Below are positions 30,153 to 34,884 of a stretch of DNA of 34,884 nt, piece by piece. Location of the stretch: positions 1 to 34,884 of the forward strand of contig JBOHNS010000023.1 in NCBI GenBank assembly GCA_050730835.1. The letters run 5' to 3'. The notes beneath the pieces were generated by a model that ran no database searches, was not told the DNA's origin, and saw only the letters and a list, made by a program, of their open reading frames with translations. Numbering within the stretch: position 1 is the stretch's first letter; every line of letters starts with the position of its first letter. The translations under genes were made by a program, and so were the position numbers. The DNA comes from JBOHNS01 sp050730835 (GTDB lineage Bacteria; Patescibacteriota; Saccharimonadia; Saccharimonadales; UBA4665).

Positions 30153-31450
30153 CGAAAATCAGAATCGTAGCGGCGGCAGATTTCTAGTAGAGTTTTGGTA
30201 TCAATAATTCCTCGGAGGGTTTTTATTAGGGCATCGACTGGTAGGCTTAGCATTCCGTCTTTTAGGGCGGCGGTTTGCAATTGGCGGCGCGTGGATTTTT
30301 TGGCTAGCAGACTTTGCACGCGGGTGCTGGAGTTGCAGACTTCAAATAACCCGGCGCTGCCAAGGTAGCCGGAATGGTGGCAATGTTCGCAACCGACGAC
30401 GTCTGAGCGCCAAAGATTATGGATTTTTGTTTCGCTTGTAGATAAATTTAAGTTTTGATTTAAATTAAATGCGGCAGACTTTTCTAGATTGTGAATTTGC
30501 TTGAGAGTAGCAGGCGAATTTATACCAAAGGCAATATTGAGTTGGTCTAGTTCCGCGGCGCTAGGCTGGTAGGCTTGGCGGCAATGCGGGCATAGCGCGG
30601 GCACAAATTCTTGGGCTAGGCTAGCGCGAACGGTGATTAGTTTAGGGTGATCCGCTAGCGCGCGGCGCCAAAAATCAAACGCGCCGACGCTAGTGTGTGC
30701 TGGCACGCCAGCCAGGAATAAATGGTCGTGTTTGGCGGCGGTTTTGCTAGCGGCGCTAGCGGACGCGGCATCGCTAATTTCGGCTGCGATTACGCTAAAA
30801 TCTTTTTGGCCTAGCAATTCTAAATAATGGCCTAGGCCTAGGCCGAATTCCCTGTTAAGTTTTACTAGTTCTACGCCGTCTGCTAGTGGCACTTTTTCGT
30901 CTTCGCTAAAAAACACTTTGCTAGCCATCGGGCCAAATACGTTCATCATCGCCATTAGCGTGCTATCAGTCTGGGATTTTTGCTGGCTAGCGACTAGCAC
31001 CAATCCGTGCGGCGCGGCTAGCGCGTGGTCGAGCGAGCGCAAAGTTTCGCCCCACAAACCAAGCTGTTCTAGGCTAGGCGATTCGCTATTATTTTGCGGG
31101 GTTATATTGATGATAAATTTTTCGCCGTCAGCAACCGGCATGCTAGAAACACGCAAATTATAATTGCCCGGACCGATTTTCATCATAAAGTCCGCGTCTT
31201 GCGGCATTTGCGGCCGACCGGCTTCTAGCCCAGACAAACTTTTTAGGTGCCTAGCCAAATCGTCGTAGGAATGTTTCGGCAATTTGTTGGCTAGTCGCAT
31301 GGCATTATCGACGCGGAACCGAACGACTACGAATTTTTCGCGTGGCTCGAAATGCACGGCCTGCACCTTTGTTTTGGCCGCCTGCTCCAAAATTTGCCGG
31401 ACGCTCTGCCCGACTAACGATTCTTGGTTATTTTCTAGCGTGCCACTCAT
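30149..31450 (-). CDS. PilB/GspE-like pseudo-ATPase lacking the P-loop
   Basis: 433 aa from MSGTLENNQESLVGQSV. The layout follows type IV pilus/type II secretion ATPases. An N-terminal domain (VGQSVRQILEQAAKTKVQAVHFEPREKFVVVRFRVDNAM) corresponds to the ASDIHxEP...RxRxDG region. A nucleotide domain and the zinc motif CPHCRQAYQPS...CEHCHHSGYLGSAGLFEV follow. The Walker A, expected as GPTGSGKTT, reads GLVLVASQQKSQTDSTLMAMM and has no GKT/S. The Asp-box/Walker B region RxDPDIIMVGEIRD reads QKDFSVIAAEISD. ATP hydrolysis is therefore unlikely, and a regulatory or structural partner of a true PilB is inferred. TATAAT 9 nt before the ATG suggests a leaderless mRNA. The longer frame to 31492 is rejected. 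Confidence 0.8.
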   Translation of the reverse strand: MSGTLENNQESLVGQSVRQILEQAAKTKVQAVHFEPREKFVVVRFRVDNAMRLANKLPKHSYDDLARHLKSLSGLEAGRPQMPQDADFMMKIGPGNYNLRVSSMPVADGEKFIINITPQNNSESPSLEQLGLWGETLRSLDHALAAPHGLVLVASQQKSQTDSTLMAMMNVFGPMASKVFFSEDEKVPLADGVELVKLNREFGLGLGHYLELLGQKDFSVIAAEISDAASASAASKTAAKHDHLFLAGVPAHTSVGAFDFWRRALADHPKLITVRASLAQEFVPALCPHCRQAYQPSAAELDQLNIAFGINSPATLKQIHNLEKSAAFNLNQNLNLSTSETKIHNLWRSDVVGCEHCHHSGYLGSAGLFEVCNSSTRVQSLLAKKSTRRQLQTAALKDGMLSLPVDALIKTLRGIIDTKTLLEICRRYDSDFR

Positions 31451-31459
31451 TTGGCTTCT

Positions 31460-31465
31460 ATTATA
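31460..31465 (-). promoter_or_regulatory. -10 element of the PilB-like gene
   Basis: TATAAT on the minus strand ends 9 nt before ATG 31450. No Shine-Dalgarno is present. Confidence 0.5.
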
Positions 31466-31515
31466 TAAGAAAAATTTGTAACTTGTAAGCACAAGCTTTA
31501 GACGGACGGGCGCGC

Positions 31516-31534
31516 GGCTGATATAATATCAGCC
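31516..31534. promoter_or_regulatory. recA promoter region: 19-bp perfect palindrome over the -10
   Basis: GGCTGATAT-A-ATATCAGCC is a perfect palindrome that contains TATAAT (31522-31527). TTAGAC 18 bp upstream is a weak -35. A repressor bound here would block recA, so it is a candidate damage-response operator. It does not look like the Gram-positive LexA box that I remember (GAACnnnnGTTC). Confidence 0.55.
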
Positions 31535-31576
31535 TGAACGGAGTTTTAATTAATTTTAAGCTTGAAGGAGACTTTA

Positions 31577-32587
31577 ATGGCGGACGACGATAAAAAAATG
31601 CAGGCGGGCAAGGCGCAGGCGTTGGAGCTGGCGCTCGGCACGATCGAAAAACAATACGGCAAAGGTTCGATAATGAAGTTGGGCGAGGCGCACGCTACGA
31701 ATGTTGAATGCATTCCGACCGGCAGTTTGAGCTTGGATTTGGCGCTGGGCGGCGGCTTGCCAAAAGGCCGCGTGATAGAAGTTTATGGGCCGGAGAGTTC
31801 TGGTAAAACTACGCTGACTTTGCACGCGATTGCCGAAGTGCAAAAATCCGGCGGAACGGCGGCATTTATCGACGCCGAAAACGCGCTCGATCCAGCTTAT
31901 GCCAAACGGCTCGGTGTCGACATCGAAAACTTGCTAATCAGCCAGCCAGATAACGGCGAACAGGCGCTGGAAATCGTCGAAACTTTGGTCAGGTCTAACG
32001 CCGTAGATTTAATAGTCGTCGATTCTGTAGCCGCGCTCGTTCCCCGGGCCGAAATCGAAGGCGAGATGGGCGACAGCCACATGGGATTGCAAGCCCGGCT
32101 AATGAGCCAGGCGCTACGCAAACTCACCGGCATAATTTCAAGATCTAAAGCCACGGTAGTTTTCATCAACCAAATCCGTATGAAAATCGGCGTCATGTTC
32201 GGCAATCCAGAAACAACCACCGGCGGCAACGCACTGAAATTCTATGCGTCAGTGCGTATGGACATCCGCCGCATCGGGCAAATCAAGCAAGGCGAAAGTA
32301 TCATCGGCAACCACACGCGCGTAAAAGTCGTGAAAAACAAAATCGCCCCGCCCTTCCGCCAAGCCGAATTCGACATCATGTATAACGAAGGCATTAGCAA
32401 ATCCGGCGACATAATCGACCTCGCCGTCGCCCAGGAAATCATCGAAAAATCCGGCGCCTGGTTCGCCTACAAAGGCCAGAAAATCGGCCAAGGCCGCGAA
32501 GCCGCCAAAGATTATCTCAGCAAAAATCCCAAAATCATGGCCGAAATCGCCAAGCAAATTAAAGAAGCGGCAGATAAGGAGAACTAG
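31577..32587 (+). CDS. recA: RecA recombinase
   Basis: 336 aa starting at ATG 31577 (MADDDKKMQAGKAQALELAL), served by GAAGGAG 7 nt upstream; the TTG at 31562 would sit inside the ribosome site and is rejected. Walker A is VYGPESSGKTTLTLHAIAE. AAFIDAENALDPAYAKRLGV, VDLIVVDSVAALVPRAEIEGEMGD, and the L1/L2 loops (LQARLMSQALRKLTGI, FINQIRMKIGVMFGNPETTTGGNALKFYAS) are canonical. The C-terminal acidic tail is short (QIKEAADKEN). It catalyses strand exchange and would trigger an SOS-type response if LexA exists. It is followed by a hypothetical gene whose Shine-Dalgarno lies in the recA stop region. Confidence 0.98.
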   Translation: MADDDKKMQAGKAQALELALGTIEKQYGKGSIMKLGEAHATNVECIPTGSLSLDLALGGGLPKGRVIEVYGPESSGKTTLTLHAIAEVQKSGGTAAFIDAENALDPAYAKRLGVDIENLLISQPDNGEQALEIVETLVRSNAVDLIVVDSVAALVPRAEIEGEMGDSHMGLQARLMSQALRKLTGIISRSKATVVFINQIRMKIGVMFGNPETTTGGNALKFYASVRMDIRRIGQIKQGESIIGNHTRVKVVKNKIAPPFRQAEFDIMYNEGISKSGDIIDLAVAQEIIEKSGAWFAYKGQKIGQGREAAKDYLSKNPKIMAEIAKQIKEAADKEN

Positions 32588-32590
32588 GTT

Positions 32591-33304
32591 GTGAGTGAGC
32601 GCATTAATTGTGAATTATTCAAAGTTAGTAATAGCAAACGACTTCGAGTTAATCGTGGCATGGGCGTGAAAAAAGTTGGCCAGCAGACTTTTCTGGATGC
32701 GCAGGCCGAGCCACTCTACTTTCACGGTCAACCACTACCGACCGATCGTAAAAACTTAAAACTAGCAACCAGCCGCTCAGATCCGCCAGCTATAGAAAAT
32801 GAGTTTCATCAAGAGCCAATGCTTAAGCAAGCTTCGTTGAATGAGACCATCTTGTATAACCTAAAACGAGCCGATGAATTACGGAGATACAGGCTACACG
32901 CACCCGTAGATCGGGCGATCGGTAAGTCCGCCTTGGTTGGCGTTGTCAACTACGACGACCCAGACGCCATATTTGCCTGCCAAACGCCTTTTTCTAGGTA
33001 CCTGCAAATGTTCCGATCAAATGAACGATCGTATGATAGCTGCGGAATCGATAGCTACGCGGTGGTCTTAATACTGTTAGGCCCAGGCCAATCTTTCTCA
33101 ATCCAGACTTCAGACCACTGCGGTAATGAAACAAATTTTAAATTGCGATACGACCCGGAAAGTGAAGAAGGTTTGGTAGTTTACCGACCCGATTCGCTAC
33201 CGCCAACTCCACCCCATCAACCGCCATTTAGTTCTGGCGACCGCGAACCGCGCCAGCCGCTGCCATCGGCGCCACCGACAGCTGTTGAGCTGATTGAAAA
33301 TTAG
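32591..33304 (+). CDS. hypothetical protein downstream of recA
   Basis: 237 aa from a GTG start with AAGGAG about 9 nt upstream, overlapping the end of recA, so it is probably translated from the recA transcript. The protein is soluble and charged, with no signal peptide or membrane helix. A central part (IGKSALVGVVNYDDPDAIFACQT, YDSCGIDSYAVVLILLGPGQ, LRYDPESEEGLVVYRPDS) looks like a folded beta-rich domain. The last 35 residues are Pro/Ser-rich and disordered (PPTPPHQPPF). I do not recognise the family. Its location suggests damage-linked expression, but nothing in the sequence shows a repair function. Confidence 0.7.
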   Translation: MSERINCELFKVSNSKRLRVNRGMGVKKVGQQTFLDAQAEPLYFHGQPLPTDRKNLKLATSRSDPPAIENEFHQEPMLKQASLNETILYNLKRADELRRYRLHAPVDRAIGKSALVGVVNYDDPDAIFACQTPFSRYLQMFRSNERSYDSCGIDSYAVVLILLGPGQSFSIQTSDHCGNETNFKLRYDPESEEGLVVYRPDSLPPTPPHQPPFSSGDREPRQPLPSAPPTAVELIEN

Positions 33305-33353
33305 AAATGAAAACCACGGCAATCAAACATGCAAATCGCGATTTAAACTTTTA

Positions 33354-33404
33354 TTGACAAATTTAATTCAATGAGTACAATAAAAAGTACAAAAAGGAGT
33401 ACAA
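33354..33404 (+). promoter_or_regulatory. yefM-yoeB promoter with three 12-bp-spaced operator repeats
   Basis: TTGACA (33354-33359), a 16-bp spacer and TACAAT (33376-33381) form a good promoter. AGTACAA occurs at 33374, 33386 and 33398, exactly one repeat each 12 bp, over and downstream of the -10 up to the ATG. E. coli YefM binds TGTACA-centred sites that, as I recall, are 12 bp apart. GGAG at 33396-33399 is the ribosome site of yefM. Confidence 0.7.
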
Positions 33405-33671
33405 ATGAACGTAGCTACGATTTCACAGTTTCGCAAAAATACTAAAAAATATTTCGATCAGGTCTCTTCCGATCAAGATATTGTCATCTTGACACGGTCT
33501 AACGGCGCCTCGGTGGCTATGATTTCAATGGACATGTTCAACCGTTTGGACGCTACGGATTATCTGAACAGCAGCTCGGCGAATCGGCGGCACTTGCTGG
33601 AATCATTAGAGCAGGCTCGCGCCGGCAAGTTTATACCTAAAACCATTGATGAACTAGAATCCAATAGCTAA
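33405..33671 (+). CDS. yefM: YefM/Phd-family antitoxin
   Basis: 88 aa. The N-terminal Phd fold reads MNVATISQFRKNTKKYFDQVSSDQDIVILTRSNGASVAMISMDMFN, the typical DNA-binding and dimerisation unit. The C-terminal part (YLNSSSANRRHLLESLEQARAGKF) would neutralise the toxin. The GGAG ribosome site overlaps the third operator repeat. Its stop overlaps the toxin start by one base (TAATG), giving coupling. The autorepressed operator is described separately. The pair sits between recA and recX. Confidence 0.92.
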   Translation: MNVATISQFRKNTKKYFDQVSSDQDIVILTRSNGASVAMISMDMFNRLDATDYLNSSSANRRHLLESLEQARAGKFIPKTIDELESNS

Positions 33672-33937
33672 TGCGGCTGCTCACCTTTACGCCAAACGGG
33701 TGGGAAGAACACGTTTATTGGCAGGAACACGATAAAAAGATAGCCCGTAAAATCAACCATCTGATTAAAGAAATAATGCGCACGCCATTTTCGGGCAGCG
33801 GCAAACCCGAGCTGCTAACCGGCGATTATAGCGGATATTGGTCACGGCGCATCGACGATAAACATCGTTTGGTCTACAGTGTTTCCGACGAACAAATTCT
33901 CATCGCGCAATGCCGCTTTCATTACAGGAAATCATGA
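33671..33937 (+). CDS. yoeB: YoeB-family mRNA interferase toxin
   Basis: 88 aa RelE-superfamily toxin that cuts mRNA on the ribosome. WEEHVYWQEHDKKIARKINHLIKEIMRTPFSGSGKPELLTGDYSGYWSRRIDDKHRLVYSV and the terminal QCRFHYRKS match YoeB nearly throughout. The catalytic set is present: Glu within the E-x-L loop (KPELL), Arg in WSRRI, and His-Tyr at the end. It is the second gene of a classic antitoxin-toxin operon and looks functional. Confidence 0.94.
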   Translation: MRLLTFTPNGWEEHVYWQEHDKKIARKINHLIKEIMRTPFSGSGKPELLTGDYSGYWSRRIDDKHRLVYSVSDEQILIAQCRFHYRKS

Positions 33938-33960
33938 AAGTTGCGGCGATTAAACAACCC

Positions 33961-34006
33961 CTCGACTGCGCCCAGGGTAAACCCATTCGACAACCTCAAG
34001 GTAAAC
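33961..34006. repeat. two direct copies of a TTCGAC...GGTAAAC interspersed repeat
   Basis: CTCGACTGCGCCCAGGGTAA then AC (33961-33982) and TTCGACAACCTCAAGGTAAA then C (33986-34006) share the pattern YTCGACnnCnCAnGGTAAAC. They fill the gap between yoeB and recX and are related in pattern to the yebC insertion at 25034-25056. Confidence 0.55.
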
Positions 34007-34019
34007 AGGTTTTATTTGC

Positions 34020-34622
34020 ATGAAAATAACTTCCATTAAACAACAAGTTAAACGCCAAGATCGATATTCGGTTTTTATTGATGGCAAGTACTGTTTTAGT
34101 TTGAGCGACAGAGCTTTGCTCGATAGTAAAATTGTTAGCGGCCAAGAAGTTGACGAGCAGCAAATTAAAGAATTTAAAACTTTATCGGCTAATGATAAGG
34201 CATATGGCAACGCTTTGCGCTACGTTGCTTTGCGACCGCGCAGCGTTTGGGAAATGGAAACTTATTTAAAAAGAAAACAAGTTGATAAATCTGTGTCCCA
34301 AGAAATTATTAGCAAACTAACAAATTTAGAGTTTTTAGATGACACAGAATTCGCAAATTCGTGGGTACAAAACCGCAGATTATTAAAGCCGGTTAGCCGG
34401 AGGCGGCTCACACAAGAACTCCGCCAAAAACAAGTTGCTAGCGACATTATTGAAAATGTTTTAGCAGATGATCCGACGGACGAGACTGATATTTTGTCAG
34501 AAATAATTAAGCAAAAGCGGCGGCAAACAAAATATCAAGACAATCTAAAATTAATGCAGTATTTGGCGCGGCAAGGTTTTAGTTATGATGATATAAAAGC
34601 CGCATTACAAGAAACTAGCTAG
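34020..34622 (+). CDS. recX: RecX, RecA regulator
   Basis: 200 aa. The RecX three-helix repeats are visible: ALRYVALRPRSVWEMETYLKRKQVDKSVSQEIISKLTNLEFLDDTEFANSWVQNR, then RRRLTQELRQKQVASDIIENVLA and a final LMQYLARQGFSYDDIKAALQE. An N-terminal extension (SIKQQVKRQDRYSVFIDGKYCFSLSD) matches Gram-positive RecX proteins. It caps or destabilises RecA filaments. It normally follows recA directly; here a hypothetical gene and yefM-yoeB lie between. There is no clear Shine-Dalgarno. The stop interlocks with that of purB (CTAG). Confidence 0.92.
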   Translation: MKITSIKQQVKRQDRYSVFIDGKYCFSLSDRALLDSKIVSGQEVDEQQIKEFKTLSANDKAYGNALRYVALRPRSVWEMETYLKRKQVDKSVSQEIISKLTNLEFLDDTEFANSWVQNRRLLKPVSRRRLTQELRQKQVASDIIENVLADDPTDETDILSEIIKQKRRQTKYQDNLKLMQYLARQGFSYDDIKAALQETS

Positions 34623-34884
34623 ATTTCACGGCGAGCAATTTCGGCGGCACGGCCAATGTAAGTTGCCGGACGTAAGTTGCGTAAGCGGGTTTTGGCTTCG
34701 ATTGGAATTTCTAATTCATCAACTAGATCTAGGTAAGTCGATTCATTGAATTCTTTGCCTCGCGAAGCTTGTTTAATAATGTCGTAAGCGCCGTCAATGT
34801 TGTAGCGGCGCATTACTGTTTGCAGAGCTTCCGTCAAAACCGGCCAAGCTTCATCTAAGTCGGCATTCATCGCCTCTTCGTTGG
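34619..34884 (-). CDS. purB: adenylosuccinate lyase, C-terminal part (truncated by the window edge)
   Basis: The minus-strand frame is open to the window end and encodes the last 87-88 residues: NEEAMNADLDEAWPVLTEALQTVMRRY, then GAYDIIKQASRGKEFN, IPIEAKTRLRNLRPATYIGRA. This matches the C-terminal domain of E. coli-type PurB (AWEVLAEPIQTVMRRYG...YEKLKELTRGK...LTPANYIGRA), the helical region that follows the catalytic core. The enzyme splits SAICAR and adenylosuccinate in purine synthesis and AMP formation. The 5' part lies outside the window, and its active-site residues cannot be inspected. Confidence 0.88.
   Translation of the reverse strand, partial: NEEAMNADLDEAWPVLTEALQTVMRRYNIDGAYDIIKQASRGKEFNESTYLDLVDELEIPIEAKTRLRNLRPATYIGRAAEIARREI

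Noticed and set aside
31562..31576. TTG start for RecA five codons upstream
   Set aside because: The TTG overlaps the Shine-Dalgarno GAAGGAG that serves ATG 31577.

Overview
The window looks like a chromosomal piece of a Candidate Phyla Radiation (Patescibacteria) bacterium, most likely a Saccharibacteria (TM7)-type lineage. This rests on pattern recognition only: compact genes, the standard code (TGA is a true stop, e.g. after both aldo/keto reductases), roughly balanced GC, small surface proteins of a kind I associate with Saccharibacteria (lamin-tail protein with Cys-pair repeats, a C-terminal LSNTGPGD anchor), a reduced ComEC and an LCP protein. Several enzymes look actinobacterial in type (two luciferase-like F420/FMN oxidoreductases, a YcnI-like protein, a DUF1524 nuclease), as expected for an episymbiont of Actinobacteria.

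Layout. 1-3.7 kb: aldo/keto reductase, a hypothetical gene broken by one stop codon, and a minus-strand redox operon (ABM monooxygenase, two LLM oxidoreductases). 3.8-8.5 kb: two overlapping SLC41/MgtE-like half-transporters, two small membrane/surface proteins, and a MarR-DHA2 efflux operon with a palindromic operator. 8.5-11.7 kb: two small ORFs, an LCP protein, a YafQ-type toxin-antitoxin operon, and a dead MNT-HEPN pair. 11.7-15 kb: a decayed LamG surface gene and the lamin-tail/Cys-repeat protein. 15-20 kb: ComEC core, YcnI, DUF488, DHA3 exporter and a frameshifted DUF4396 gene. 20-24.4 kb: PIF1-like helicase, a RAYT with its own palindromes, a secreted nuclease, an ANT-like nucleotidyltransferase, tRNA-Arg(TCG) and an HNH gene that runs into the tRNA. 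24.5-34.9 kb: yebC, a PLD-family protein, ruvC / RAYT with REP doublets / ruvA / aldo-keto reductase / ruvB, a PilB-like pseudo-ATPase, recA, a hypothetical gene, yefM-yoeB, recX and the 3' end of purB.

How it fits together. ruvCAB, recA, recX and yebC form a scattered recombination/translation core. Toxin-antitoxin modules, RAYTs and metabolic genes have entered between its members. Two signals run through the whole window. First, at least twelve genes have a -10-like hexamer 6-9 nt before the ATG and no Shine-Dalgarno, so leaderless mRNAs look common, while operon-internal genes often carry GGAG-type sites. Second, four convergent pairs end in interlocked stop codons (CTAG, TTAA or CTAA). 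Four genes are broken by one or two small lesions, which suggests active gene decay or consensus errors. The most interesting elements are the two RAYT/palindrome sets, the PilB-like protein without a P-loop, and the MNT-HEPN pair whose catalytic motifs are both destroyed.
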